NCBI RefSeq assembly: GCF_023734135.1
Contig: NZ_AP025730.1
Location: forward strand, 3,348,001 to 3,412,000
From: Sphaerotilus microaerophilus
Lineage (GTDB): Bacteria; Pseudomonadota; Gammaproteobacteria; Burkholderiales; Burkholderiaceae_C
Length of the DNA stretch: 64,000 nt
Direction: 5' to 3'
Below the pieces are notes generated by a model. That model made no database searches. It was not told the DNA's origin and worked only from the letters and a program-made list of their open reading frames with translations. Made by a program: the position numbers and the translations under genes. This document shows positions 24,892-35,697 of this stretch, in pieces (the first letter of the stretch is position 1; each line of letters opens with the position of its first letter).

Positions 24892-26379
24892 GTGCTGACG
24901 ATCGATCGCTGGCACCAGGCGCTCGCGCTGCGCGGCCCGCAGCGCGATCCACGGGCGGTGCCGGACCGCGCCGAGGCGATCGCGCGCCACGCCAGCGCAT
25001 TGCTCGCGGGCGCGCTGGACGCCTGCCTCCCACGCCACGCGGGCGAGGTGATCCGCATCCGCCAGCTCCAGGTCGCGCTCGCGATCGACGTCGCGCGCCA
25101 CCCCGACGAGGCGGCGCCGGCGTACGCGGCGGCGCTGGCGCGGCACATCGTCGACGCGATCGACGATGGCGGGCCGGACGTGGTGTGCTTTGCGGACCGC
25201 ATCGCCTACCACGCGGCCTTTGCGGTCGCGCTCGCGGCCGGCGATGCACATGCGCGCTGGGTGTTCGACGAGTTCGACGGGCTGGCCTCGCTGCCGCGCG
25301 CTGCGGCGCTGCGCACGCTGTTCGAGGAGCGGCCCGCGGAGGCGTGGCCGCTGCTGGCGCGGCTGGCGCGCGAGACGGCGGTGTTCGCGATGCTGGAAGG
25401 CGCCGAAGGGCTGCGCGTGCTCGATGTGTTGATCGCTGAAGCAATGGTCGCCGATGCAGCGTCCGCGGCGCCGGCCTTGCCGCCGCCCAGCGTGCTGGCC
25501 TGTCCCGCCGCGGCGGTGCTGGAGCGCCTGGCGCGCGCCGCGGCATCGGGCTGCCGGCTCGACGAGGTGCTGGTCGCGGCCGCGCTCGCCGGCGCGACCG
25601 TGGCGCGGCCCGGTACGCCGTGGGCCGCTTCCTCGTCGGGCGCATCGCCCACGGCGCTCGAGCAACGGCTGCGTGAACGTTCGCCCGCAGCACGGGCCGC
25701 CGCGCGGGCCGCGACCGCGTCGGCGACAGCGGCGTCGCGCTTGTCGCAGGACGAGTTCGCGCTCTTCGAGGACACGCCCTGCGCCGCCGCCGGCCTGGTG
25801 CTGCTGCTCGACGAACTTGGCGACTGGACCCGCGCGCTGCCCGACGCGCTCCGCAGCGCCTTCGCGCTCGCGGCGCTGGCCGCGGCCGCGCCGGCCGAAG
25901 ACGCTGCCCGCCTATGGCACGACGCGTGTTGGCGCGCGCTGTTCGGCGTCGAAGCCGCATTCGGCCTCGACGAACTCGCGACCCTGCTGGGCGACACCGA
26001 CGCGCAGGCCGTGTTCGACGCGGCCGCGGCCTTCGGCGTCGAAGCACCGCGCGACGACGACGCGGCGGCGCTCGACACCCCGCTGTTGCATGGCCTGCCA
26101 GCGGCCTGGCGCGCGCTGGTCACCACCGCCGCGCAGTACGCTTGGCGCCGCGTCGCGTGGCGCGTGCCCGGCATGGCCGGCGCCAGCATCGGCTACCTGC
26201 GGCGCAACCTGCTGGGCGGCGACGGCAGCGCGCGCCGCGTCGACGACGATCACTGGCACTGGCGTGTGCCGCGCGCGCCGCTGCACGTGCTGCTGGCGAT
26301 GACCACGCTCACCGCGCGCGAGCACGTGTGGCGCGGTCCGCCCGCGCGGCTGCTGATGCTGGAGTTTCACGGCTCATGA
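24892..26379 (+). CDS. Tape-measure-like protein (Pvc14/CIS_TMP position)
   Basis: A 495-residue Ala- and Leu-rich helical protein starting with GTG, seven bases after the fibre stop. Weak family marks are an early IRIRQLQVALAIDVA segment (the LeLDLG-like strand of CIS_TMP proteins), CAAAGLVLLLDELGDW in the middle (the AGLvLL-like block) and a C-terminal WRVPRAPLHVLLAMTTLTA. It stands just before the AAA+ ATPase, as pvc14 stands before pvc15. In that family the protein fixes tube length. It is shorter than most relatives, so the assignment is moderate. Its stop overlaps the ATPase start (ATGA). Confidence 0.6.
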   Translation: MLTIDRWHQALALRGPQRDPRAVPDRAEAIARHASALLAGALDACLPRHAGEVIRIRQLQVALAIDVARHPDEAAPAYAAALARHIVDAIDDGGPDVVCFADRIAYHAAFAVALAAGDAHARWVFDEFDGLASLPRAAALRTLFEERPAEAWPLLARLARETAVFAMLEGAEGLRVLDVLIAEAMVADAASAAPALPPPSVLACPAAAVLERLARAAASGCRLDEVLVAAALAGATVARPGTPWAASSSGASPTALEQRLRERSPAARAAARAATASATAASRLSQDEFALFEDTPCAAAGLVLLLDELGDWTRALPDALRSAFALAALAAAAPAEDAARLWHDACWRALFGVEAAFGLDELATLLGDTDAQAVFDAAAAFGVEAPRDDDAAALDTPLLHGLPAAWRALVTTAAQYAWRRVAWRVPGMAGASIGYLRRNLLGGDGSARRVDDDHWHWRVPRAPLHVLLAMTTLTAREHVWRGPPARLLMLEFHGS

Positions 26380-28382
26380 AACGCGAGGAACTGCCCCAGG
26401 CGGTCGACGTGTGGCGTCGCTGGCTCGACACGCTCGTCGAGCGCGAGATGTTGCGCCTGCGCTCTCGCTACGCGCCGTCGCTCGACGAGTGGCGCGGGCT
26501 GCACGTGACGCACGCCTTCGTCGACGCGCTGCTCGGCGCCGACGGCGAGCCCGACGCCGACGACGCGCAGCAGATCGACGCGCTGACCGCTCAGGCGTGC
26601 CATCTCGCGCCCGCGGTCTCCGCCGAGGGCGTGGGCGCGGCGCTCGCGGCGCGGCTGCAACTCGACGATGGCGATCTCGCGCTGCTGCTGCTCGCGCTGG
26701 CGCCGGACCTCGACCCGCGCTACGAAGCCTTCTACGCCTACCTCAACGACGATATCTCGCGCCGACTGGTCACGGTAGACCTCGCGCGCCGCCTGCTCGA
26801 CGACGTGGGCGACCTGCTGGCGCGCGTGTCGCCGCCATCGCGGCTGGTCGATGCCGGCGTGTTGGAGGTGTTGGAGCCGCCGGAGCCGCGCAGCCGCTGG
26901 CGCCGTGAGCTGCGCGCCCGCGAACCGGTGCTGCAGTTCGCGCTCGGCCTACCACTGGCCGACCCTGCGTGGCAGCGCGATGCGCAATGGACCGCAGCGC
27001 CGGCCGGCGCCGAGCGCACCGCGGCCGAGCCTCTGGTGCACGTGCACGGCGACGACCCCGAGGACCGGCGCGAGGCCGCCGCCGCGTGGGCCGCCGCGCG
27101 CGGGTTGGCGCTGCTGCGCATGCCGCTGCCGGTGGCCACGGCGCACGCGCGATCGCTGCTTCTGTCTGCGCGGCTCGCGGATGCGGCGCTGATGGTCGAG
27201 GCCGAAGACGGCCCCGCGCCCGCGCTGCTGCGCGACCTCGAGGCGCTGGCCGGTCGCGGCGTGCCGCTGCTGCTGTCGACCGAGCCGTCGTCGCCGTCGG
27301 CCGCGTGGCTGGCCGCCTGGCCCCACCTACGCCTGTCCGCCGAACCGCCCGCGCCCGAAGCACGGCAGGCGCTGTGGCAGCAGTCGCTGGCGCGGCAGGG
27401 TCTGGCGATCGACGAAGGCACGCTGGCCTCGCTCGCGGCGCGGCACCCGCTGCCGGCCGCACGCATCCGCGCCGCCGCCGCGTCGGCAGCGTGGGCGCTG
27501 CTGCCCGACGACGACGCCGCGACCCTCGCCGCGCTGCTGGAGGACGAAGCGCAGGCGCGCGCCCACCAGGCGCTGAGCCGCGTCGCGCGCCGCGTCGAGC
27601 GCCAGCACGGCTGGTCCGACCTGGTGCTGAACGAGGTCACGCTGCGCCAGCTGCGCGAGGTGGCCGACGCGGTGCGCGTGCGCGACCGCGTCTACGGCGA
27701 CTGGGGCCTGGGCGCGCGCAGCGGCCGCAGCGCCGGGCTGACAGCGCTGTTCTGCGGCGCGTCGGGCACCGGCAAGACCATGGCCGCCGCGGTCGTGGCG
27801 GCCGCGGCCGGCCTGCCGATGTATCGCGTGGATCTGGCCGCGGTGGTGTCCAAGTACATCGGCGAGACCGAGCAGAACCTGGACCGCGTGTTTCGCGCTG
27901 CTGAGCGCTCGAGCGCGGTGCTGCTGTTCGACGAAGCCGACGCGCTGCTCGGCCGCCGCTCGGAAGTGAAGGACGCGCACGACCGCTACGCCAACCTTGA
28001 GGTCGCCTACCTGCTGCAGAAGCTGGAAGAGCACGCCGGCGTGGTGCTCCTGGCGAGCAACCTGCCGAAGAACCTCGACAGCGCGTTCGCGCGCCGCATG
28101 CACTACACGGTGGAATTCGCGCGGCCCGCTTCACCGCTGCGTGAGCGCCTGTGGCGCGGCATGCTGCCGCCGGCCTTGCCGCGCAGCGACGACATCGACT
28201 TCGCGTGGCTCGCCGAACGCTTCGAGGTCACCGGCGGGGAGATCCAGGCCGCGACGCTCGACGCCGCCTTCCTCGCGGCCGCCGCCGACGAGCCGCTGGG
28301 CATGCGCCATCTGCTGCATGCGCTGGCGCGGCGGCAGGCGCAGCAAGGGCAGTCGGTGGGCCACGGGCGCTACGCGCGCTGA
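26376..28382 (+). CDS. AAA+ ATPase of the eCIS (Pvc15-like)
   Basis: A 668-residue ATPase. The C-terminal AAA+ domain has Walker A GASGTGKT at 461-468, a pore-like segment VVSKYIGETEQNLDRVF, Walker B LLFDEAD at 516-522, and sensor/arginine region LASNLPKNLDSAFARRM. An N-terminal AAA-like region (about 220-300, VHVHGDDPEDRREAAAAW) lacks a Walker A and seems degenerate. Pvc15-type ATPases are needed for particle assembly or cargo loading in PVC. It is distinct from T6SS ClpV, which recycles the sheath and has two active AAA+ domains. Its start overlaps the previous stop by four bases. Confidence 0.9.
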   Translation: MKREELPQAVDVWRRWLDTLVEREMLRLRSRYAPSLDEWRGLHVTHAFVDALLGADGEPDADDAQQIDALTAQACHLAPAVSAEGVGAALAARLQLDDGDLALLLLALAPDLDPRYEAFYAYLNDDISRRLVTVDLARRLLDDVGDLLARVSPPSRLVDAGVLEVLEPPEPRSRWRRELRAREPVLQFALGLPLADPAWQRDAQWTAAPAGAERTAAEPLVHVHGDDPEDRREAAAAWAAARGLALLRMPLPVATAHARSLLLSARLADAALMVEAEDGPAPALLRDLEALAGRGVPLLLSTEPSSPSAAWLAAWPHLRLSAEPPAPEARQALWQQSLARQGLAIDEGTLASLAARHPLPAARIRAAAASAAWALLPDDDAATLAALLEDEAQARAHQALSRVARRVERQHGWSDLVLNEVTLRQLREVADAVRVRDRVYGDWGLGARSGRSAGLTALFCGASGTGKTMAAAVVAAAAGLPMYRVDLAAVVSKYIGETEQNLDRVFRAAERSSAVLLFDEADALLGRRSEVKDAHDRYANLEVAYLLQKLEEHAGVVLLASNLPKNLDSAFARRMHYTVEFARPASPLRERLWRGMLPPALPRSDDIDFAWLAERFEVTGGEIQAATLDAAFLAAAADEPLGMRHLLHALARRQAQQGQSVGHGRYAR

Positions 28383-28387
28383 ACGCG

Positions 28388-30091
28388 ATGGCCTGCGCAG
28401 CCGCCCGATGCGCCATGGCCGCCGCCGACGCGGCGCAAGAGCAGGCCACGCCCGCGCCCACACGCCCGCCCAAGGCGCACCCCGGCACGCCAAACCCCTC
28501 CGCGCTGATCGCGGCCGACGTGCAGGGCCTGGGCGACGGCGCGCCGCTGGCCCTGGCGCTGCGTGCGCCGATCGAGCAGCGCCTCGGCGCCGACCTGTCG
28601 GCCGTGCGCGTGCACACCGACGTGCGCGCCGCGCTCGCCCGCGAGCGCATCTGCGTGCGCGCGTTCGCACATGGCCAGCACGTCGCATTCGGCGAGGGCC
28701 AATATGCGCCGCAGACCGCCGAGGGCCGGCGCCTGATCGCGCACGAGCTCGCGCACACGGTCGAGCAGGGCGGCGCGCCGCCGCGCGTGCAAGGCGACAC
28801 CGGCGCCGACTTCACGGTCGCCGACATGCAGAAGCTGGCCGCCAACATCGACCGCCAGGAGGCGAGCAGCCTGCAGTCCTTCGGCACGCCGGCGCGCGAC
28901 TCGCGCCTGAGGCTCGACCTGCTGCCGAACCCGAAGACCGGCATCATCGACAACCTGGACGGCAGGCTGGAGTGGCGCTTCGGCCGCTTCGTCGATCCGA
29001 AGGACAAGTACGAGGACGTCTGCCCGACCTGCCACCAGACCGGTGCGCAAGCGCGCGAGGCGAAGCAGAAGCGCGACGCCGACGAGAAGCGCCGCAAGCT
29101 GGAGGCCGCTTGGTCCTCGATGCACACGGCCCAGCACAACCAGGTACTCAACGCGCAGGAATCTTCGCTGGCCGCCGACTTGCAGTCCTCGCGCCTGGCG
29201 GTCACGCAGGCACGGCTGGCCCTCTTGGACGCGGCGCTCGCGCTACCGCCCGAGCTGGGCGACGACCTGCTGGCCTCGCCCACCGCGGTCATTCCGCCCG
29301 AGCTGCGCACGCACATGCTGATGGCCGCCCAGGCCGAGGTGCTGGTCGACGCCTACGTCGACGCGAAGACCGGCGCGCAGGGCATCCCGTGGAGCTTCTA
29401 CCTGATCCGCAAAGGCTTCATGTTCGAGTTGCACGACATCACGGCGCCCTTGCGCAAGGACGGCCGCAGCGTGGTGCACGAGGTCGGCATCAGCAACATC
29501 AACGCGCTAATCATGCAGCGGCACGGCACGCAGTCGATCGACGAGATCGACCCGCCGAAGGAGCTGTTCGACAAGCTCAACGACTGCGACTTCTTCCCCG
29601 AAAGCGAGCTGTACTGGCGCTTCCCGAAGTCGGGCCTGCCGGACCGGATGACGATGACGGCGCCGAAGCCGTTCTACCAGTGGCTGACGGAGATCGGCAT
29701 GCTGCTGACGCTGGTCGGCGGGCTGCTGGTGCCGGTGCTGGGCGGACCTGCAGCGCTGGCCCTGGCGAGCGCGCTCGTGGGCGGCGCGATGACGATCGGC
29801 GGCAGCGTGCTGAAGATGCAGGACATGGAGGCCAAGGGCATGCTGACGGCCGAGGCGCGCCGCGGCATCTGGTGGGACATCGCGCTCGACTACAACGACT
29901 GGGTTGAGAAGACGATGCGGCACAACGTGCCCTGGGGCTCGCCGCCGGACGTCGCGCTGGCCCTGCTCGTCGCCACCGGCCAGCGCCTGCGCGAGATCAT
30001 CCGCGCGCACCGCGACGTGCTGCACTACGGGCAGCGCATCCTGCCGCCTGACCTGCGCCGAGTGCGGGTCGGCATCGCGGCCCAGGACTAA
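28388..30091 (+). CDS. DUF4157 (eCIS core domain) protein, shorter cargo candidate
   Basis: A 567-residue protein. DUF4157 spans about residues 50-128: LSAVRVHTDVRAALA, FGEGQYAPQTAEGRRLIAHE, with the HExxH motif HELAH at 119-123. A CPTCH motif lies at 212-216, charged helices follow (EAKQKRDADEKRRKLEAAW), then IPWSFYLIRKGFMFELHDI. A hydrophobic double span covers about 429-480 (IGMLLTLVGGLLVPVLGGP). The last 85 residues are distinct and unrecognised. DUF4157 proteins are strongly linked to eCIS loci and often carry toxin domains. Residues about 50-500 align by eye with the next protein, so the two are paralogues. The N-terminus MACAAARC resembles MACAGKC of the next. Confidence 0.85.
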   Translation: MACAAARCAMAAADAAQEQATPAPTRPPKAHPGTPNPSALIAADVQGLGDGAPLALALRAPIEQRLGADLSAVRVHTDVRAALARERICVRAFAHGQHVAFGEGQYAPQTAEGRRLIAHELAHTVEQGGAPPRVQGDTGADFTVADMQKLAANIDRQEASSLQSFGTPARDSRLRLDLLPNPKTGIIDNLDGRLEWRFGRFVDPKDKYEDVCPTCHQTGAQAREAKQKRDADEKRRKLEAAWSSMHTAQHNQVLNAQESSLAADLQSSRLAVTQARLALLDAALALPPELGDDLLASPTAVIPPELRTHMLMAAQAEVLVDAYVDAKTGAQGIPWSFYLIRKGFMFELHDITAPLRKDGRSVVHEVGISNINALIMQRHGTQSIDEIDPPKELFDKLNDCDFFPESELYWRFPKSGLPDRMTMTAPKPFYQWLTEIGMLLTLVGGLLVPVLGGPAALALASALVGGAMTIGGSVLKMQDMEAKGMLTAEARRGIWWDIALDYNDWVEKTMRHNVPWGSPPDVALALLVATGQRLREIIRAHRDVLHYGQRILPPDLRRVRVGIAAQD

Positions 30092-30094
30092 GCC

Positions 30095-33000
30095 ATGGCC
30101 TGCGCCGGCAAATGCGCGCAAGCGGCCCGCTCGGCCGATGCGCCTAGCCATGCGGCCGAGGCGGCGCACGCGTCGCGGCGCGCCAGTGGCGGCTCCAACC
30201 AAGCGGCGCTGCGGGCCGCGGGCCTCCAGGCCAAGCTCACCGTCGGCGCCACGCACGACCCCGCGGAGCAGGAAGCTGACCGGCTCGCCGACAGCTTCGC
30301 GTTCGGCGCCGCGATTCCGAAGCCCTGCTGCAACAGCTGCGCCGAGTCCACGCCGCCGGGCACCGTGCGGCGCTCGCCGCTGCCCGGCGCGGCGGCGCAA
30401 CCCGCGGTGGACCGGCTGCCGCTGGGCGAAGGCACGCCGCTGGCCGGCGCCCTGCGCGCCCCGCTGGAGCGCCACCTCGACGCCGATCTGTCGGCGGTCC
30501 GTGTGCACACCGATCAGCGCGCGGCGAGCGCGAACGAACGCATCGGCGCTCACGCGTTCGCGCACGGCAGCGACATCGCATTCGGCCGCGGCCAGTACGC
30601 GCCGCACACCACCGAGGGCCGGCGCCTGATCGCGCACGAGGTGGTGCACACGGTGCAGCAGGGCCGCGGCGCCGGCGCGGCGCGAGAGCGCGGTCCGGCG
30701 CGCGTGCGCGGCGACAACGGCAAGCAGTTCACGCCGGAGAAGCTGGCCTTGTTCGCGCGCTGGAACGAGCAGAGCGCGTTCAAGGACTTCAGCCCGCCGG
30801 CGAACCAGGACCCGCGCGTGCACTGGAGCAAGCCGGGCGACTGGGGCAGCGACCTGCCGCGCTTCGAGAACGGCGTCTGGATCGACCCGAAAGCCGACTA
30901 CAGCAACCAATGCCCGAGCTGCCACAAGCGACCCTGGGAAGTGCGCGCCGAGCGCCAGCGGCGCGAGGCCGAGCAGGCGAAGGAGCGGCGCGAGGCGGCT
31001 TGGCCCGGCATGCACGCCGCGCAGAAGGAAGGGGCGCTCGACCAGCAGGCCAAGACCCTGCGCGAGGACATCCTGTCGTCGCGGCTGGCCGCCGCGCAGT
31101 CGCGGCTGGCGCTGTTCGACGCCGCAGCCACGGCCGCGCCGTCCTTCGGCGATGAGGAACTGCTGGGCATCCCGGCCGGGCAGCTGCCGCCGGACCTGAA
31201 GAGCCACTGGCTGCTGGCCGAGCAGGCTGCGGTGCTGGTGGACCAGTTCGTCCTCGCGCCGCCCGACAGCATCGCGGCCGACACTATGGCGCCGGTGCAG
31301 AAGGCCTGGGTGACCTACTACGGCACGATCAGCCAGCTGCTCGGCGCGATGGACCGGCTGAACGACAAGATCGCCCGGCGCCGCGCCGCGGCCCTGCAGA
31401 AGAAGCGCTCGCGGCCGAAGCTAGGTTGCCCGACCAACAGCTGCCACTCGGCGCCCGCGGCGCCGGACAACGACTTCCTGCTCGGGCCCTCGCTGCTGGA
31501 CGCCTACCCCGACCGAGAGCCCCCGATGGCCGACGCCGCGATCGCGTTGTTCCGCCCCTACAAGACCGAGTTCGGTCCGCTGGTGACGCGCGCGAACGCG
31601 GCGATCAAGTCCGCGCAGGGTGCGAAGGACATCGAGACCTGGAAGAGCGCGCGCCTCGACTACCGCTGGACCGTGTCGCAGCTCGACACGGTGCTCAAGG
31701 CCAAGGGCGGCGGCGGCTGGGGCGGCAAGGAGCGCGTCGAGCAGCTCGAGTTCACGCAGGGCCCGCTCGAGCGCCAGCAGGAGGTGCAGGACCGCGACCC
31801 CGAAGCGCTGAAGGTGCAGGCGGTCTTCTACCCGAAGCACGAGTTCGAGCAGGTCCCCGACGAGAAGGGCGGCACGAAGGAAGGCGCGCGCGGCATCCCC
31901 TGGCACTTCTACCTGCTGCGCACCAAGCTGTCCGACTACCAGACCAGGATGCCGGCCGGCTACACCTGGGAGCTGATCGACATCACCGCGCCGAAGCGCG
32001 ACGACGGCCGCACGGTGACGCATACCAAGCAGATGACCATGCTGGACGCGCAGATCTCCGACTTCGCATACGGCGGCACGCCGGTCAACAAGATCGACCC
32101 GCCCTACGAACTGTTCGCGAAGCTGAACAACAAGTTCTTCTTCCCGGAGGGCCATCTGTACTGGCGCTACCCCGTCAGCGGCAAGCCCGGCTCGCTGGAG
32201 ACCACCGCGCCGCGCTCGTTCGGCGACTGGCTGAAGCTGATCGGCATGGCGGTGGCGCTGATCGGCGGCGTGCTGCTGCCAATGCTGGGCGCGCCGGCCG
32301 CGGTCGCGTTCGCGGCGATGGCCGGCGGCACCGCGCTGTCGATCGCCGGCAGCTTCGCGCAGATGGAGGAGATGCGCGAGGTCGGCAAGCTGACCGAGTC
32401 GGCGAAGGACCGCCTGTACTGGGACATCGCGCTTGACATCGCCAACATGCTGACCCTGGGCCTGGGCAAGGTGGCGACCGTCGCGCGCGCCGCCAACGCC
32501 GCGCGCGTGGCGCGCGTGGCCGAGAGCGCGTATTTCTACGTGCGGCGCGCCGAGATCGCGATGGACGCGGTCAACGTCGGCATCGTCTCGTACGACCTGA
32601 TCGCGCAGTACAAGGCGATCCAGGGCTCGAAGATGAACGCCGGGGAAAAGCAGCGTGCGCTGCAGGAGCTGTTCGCGATGGGCCTGCTGAGCGGCGCGCT
32701 GAGCTACGTGTCGCTGCGCGCCGGCGTGCGCGACTGGAACAAGAAGCCGGTGCTGAGGATCGACGTCGACCCGGCGGACCCGGCGCGCCGCATCGCCACC
32801 TTCGACGAGGTCGGCGAGGCCGCCGCCGAGGCCGCGCAGCACGACGCCGCGCGCAAGGGGACCAAGGCCAAGGAGGTGACGACACTCGAACACATCGACC
32901 CGCACAAGCGCGAGGTGCACACCTACCGGCTGTGGGACGACGGCCGCATCACGCGCTGCAGCGAGCCGCCCTGCCTGCTGATGAGCCGCAGCCTGGTCGA

Positions 33001-34258
33001 GCGCGTGACCGACATGTCCGATCACATGCTGGCCGAGAGCACGCACCACGCAGCGCTGCAGGACTTGGCCAGCCGCGCGTCGGACCTGCAGGAGGTGGCG
33101 GCCGCAGTTGGCCGCATGCCGAAGGGCAAGCAGAAGGCGGCGGGCGACGCGGTGCTGGCGCGCGCCAAGGCCATCGAAGACGAGATGGCGACGCTGCGCA
33201 AGAAGATCGACGACGAGAATCTGGCCTACGAGGATGGCGGCTTCACCGAGGCGGGCAAGCGTTACGGCGACGCCGCGCAGCAGTTCGACAAGGACAAGTA
33301 CGGCTGGATCTTCGTCAAGAAGACCGGGACGCTGCGCTTCCAGCGCAAGAGCATCTACGTGCCGCGCATGGAATGGGACGGCACGCAGTTCGTCAAGAAC
33401 AAGGAGAAGCCGCTGTTCCCGCAGGTCGACCCGGCGGTCGAGGCGCAGGTGCGCGCCACCAGCGAGACAAAGGATTTCAACATCGTCGAGACCATCACCA
33501 AGGTGGAGGACCTGCGCCGCCTGCGGCCGGCGTCGCCGTTCAAGGGCCGCCGGCCGACCGATTGGGTGCTGGTGAAGATCAACGACGACAACCTGGTCGA
33601 CTTCGGCACCGAGGCGATACCGCACGGCACGATCTTCGAATTCCCCGGCGGCCGGCGCGCGTGGCGCACCCCGCACAACACCATCGCCACCGACGCCCCA
33701 CTGGGCGCGCCGATCGGCCGCCAGGGCTGGGAGGCCGGCACGCCCTCGCAGCTGCGAATCAACAAGCACGGCGTGTCGAACGAAGGCGTCGACGTGATGA
33801 AGTCCACCGGCGTCGACCACGAGCGCGCGCACGCGCGCGGCCAGGGCACCGGCTTCGAGCTGTACAACCACATCCTGCTGGCGCCGACCTACGTCAACCA
33901 GACGCTGCAGGCGCGCGGCATCGAGCTGTACCTGTCGGAGCTGAAGAAGGCGCGCCCCACCCTGGACCTGCGCCTGTCGACCGAGCACCGCAGCTTCGAG
34001 GGCACGACGATGCAACAGTTCATCGACTATAGGCTGTCGGTGGTCGAGAACGGCGAACGGCGCGAGCTGTTCGCGGTGCGCATCGAGACCGACTACAGCA
34101 ACAAGGCCAAGCCGGCGCGCACGCTGGTGCTGCAGATGCCGAAGACCGTGGCCGACTTCGACCTCGTGACCAACACGGTCGACATGGGGGCCGCGCTGGA
34201 TTCGATGGAGACCGCGATCCGCGAGGCGCGCACGCGCAAGGCGGCGGCGAAGAAATGA
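30095..34258 (+). CDS. DUF4157 large toxin-like effector
   Basis: A 1387-residue probable eCIS cargo. DUF4157 lies at about 115-190 with HEVVH at 181-185. CPSCH at 273-277 and the central module with hydrophobic spans at about 709-760 (IGMAVALIGGVLLPMLGAP) match the shorter paralogue. From about 790 on it is unique: helices, a charged region near 1010-1060, then a C-terminal domain of about 250 residues. In it DHERAHARGQGTG (from 1241) and YNHILLAPTYVNQTLQARG resemble the His/Asn-rich cores of polymorphic nuclease toxins, but no family can be fixed by eye. No immunity gene follows, as expected if the particle acts on other organisms. Confidence 0.85.
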   Translation: MACAGKCAQAARSADAPSHAAEAAHASRRASGGSNQAALRAAGLQAKLTVGATHDPAEQEADRLADSFAFGAAIPKPCCNSCAESTPPGTVRRSPLPGAAAQPAVDRLPLGEGTPLAGALRAPLERHLDADLSAVRVHTDQRAASANERIGAHAFAHGSDIAFGRGQYAPHTTEGRRLIAHEVVHTVQQGRGAGAARERGPARVRGDNGKQFTPEKLALFARWNEQSAFKDFSPPANQDPRVHWSKPGDWGSDLPRFENGVWIDPKADYSNQCPSCHKRPWEVRAERQRREAEQAKERREAAWPGMHAAQKEGALDQQAKTLREDILSSRLAAAQSRLALFDAAATAAPSFGDEELLGIPAGQLPPDLKSHWLLAEQAAVLVDQFVLAPPDSIAADTMAPVQKAWVTYYGTISQLLGAMDRLNDKIARRRAAALQKKRSRPKLGCPTNSCHSAPAAPDNDFLLGPSLLDAYPDREPPMADAAIALFRPYKTEFGPLVTRANAAIKSAQGAKDIETWKSARLDYRWTVSQLDTVLKAKGGGGWGGKERVEQLEFTQGPLERQQEVQDRDPEALKVQAVFYPKHEFEQVPDEKGGTKEGARGIPWHFYLLRTKLSDYQTRMPAGYTWELIDITAPKRDDGRTVTHTKQMTMLDAQISDFAYGGTPVNKIDPPYELFAKLNNKFFFPEGHLYWRYPVSGKPGSLETTAPRSFGDWLKLIGMAVALIGGVLLPMLGAPAAVAFAAMAGGTALSIAGSFAQMEEMREVGKLTESAKDRLYWDIALDIANMLTLGLGKVATVARAANAARVARVAESAYFYVRRAEIAMDAVNVGIVSYDLIAQYKAIQGSKMNAGEKQRALQELFAMGLLSGALSYVSLRAGVRDWNKKPVLRIDVDPADPARRIATFDEVGEAAAEAAQHDAARKGTKAKEVTTLEHIDPHKREVHTYRLWDDGRITRCSEPPCLLMSRSLVERVTDMSDHMLAESTHHAALQDLASRASDLQEVAAAVGRMPKGKQKAAGDAVLARAKAIEDEMATLRKKIDDENLAYEDGGFTEAGKRYGDAAQQFDKDKYGWIFVKKTGTLRFQRKSIYVPRMEWDGTQFVKNKEKPLFPQVDPAVEAQVRATSETKDFNIVETITKVEDLRRLRPASPFKGRRPTDWVLVKINDDNLVDFGTEAIPHGTIFEFPGGRRAWRTPHNTIATDAPLGAPIGRQGWEAGTPSQLRINKHGVSNEGVDVMKSTGVDHERAHARGQGTGFELYNHILLAPTYVNQTLQARGIELYLSELKKARPTLDLRLSTEHRSFEGTTMQQFIDYRLSVVENGERRELFAVRIETDYSNKAKPARTLVLQMPKTVADFDLVTNTVDMGAALDSMETAIREARTRKAAAKK

Positions 34259-34259
34259 C

Positions 34260-35246
<987 letters not shown>

Positions 35247-35275
35247 GGTGACCTCCCGGCGCGTAATTCGGAAAA

Positions 35276-35305
35276 ATTATGCAATAGGACCCTGGGACGC
35301 GACAA
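35276..35305 (-). promoter_or_regulatory. Candidate sigma-70 promoter of the activator gene
   Basis: Read on the minus strand, TTGTCG (35305-35300) and CATAAT (35281-35276) are separated by 18 bases in an AT-rich spot (GAAAAATTAT) just upstream of the GTG start. The -10 hexamer differs from consensus at the first base. It suggests that the activator is made by the housekeeping sigma factor. Confidence 0.45.
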
Positions 35306-35697
35306 CCCCACCCTAGCCGAAGGTAGCAGCCTCAAAGGAAGAACGGACCGGCCACGCGCTACCTCGCACGGCGCCGGCGCCAAGTGCTCACGGTTGCTCA
35401 CGGCCCCAGGCGCCGAAGTCAGTCAGTTGGCACCAAGGCGGAGTTCGCAGTCTGACGGATTCGCTTGCCCGTCGCGCGAGCGCGGAGACACCGCCGTACT
35501 GGCATGCACCAAAGCGGTCATCGGCGAAGGACGGGTAATGGCCGACTGCGGCCGGTCGAGCCTCGATAGCTGAACGACTTCAACCGCTGCATTGCAGCCC
35601 GCCACGCTGGATCGATCCCCCTGAGGGGCGATCCCTTGGCAAAGACGCTCAAGACCCACTTCACATCGCCCGAGCCGATCCAGAGAGATGGTCCGCT
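35306..35697. other. Gene-poor stretch between activator and integrase remnant
   Basis: No convincing gene is seen. A minus-strand frame of 92 codons (35423-35701) begins with GTG overlapping the integrase stop, but its composition looks random and no motif is visible. Base composition is lower in GC than the eCIS genes, like the neighbouring integrase remnant and IS3 element, so this is probably decayed mobile DNA. Confidence 0.5.

Noticed and set aside
1838..34258. Reading the array as a type VI secretion system
   Set aside because: There is no TssJLM membrane complex, no TssK, no ClpV-type double AAA+ and no Hcp; the cap, LysM adaptor, DUF4157 and Pvc15-type ATPase point to eCIS.
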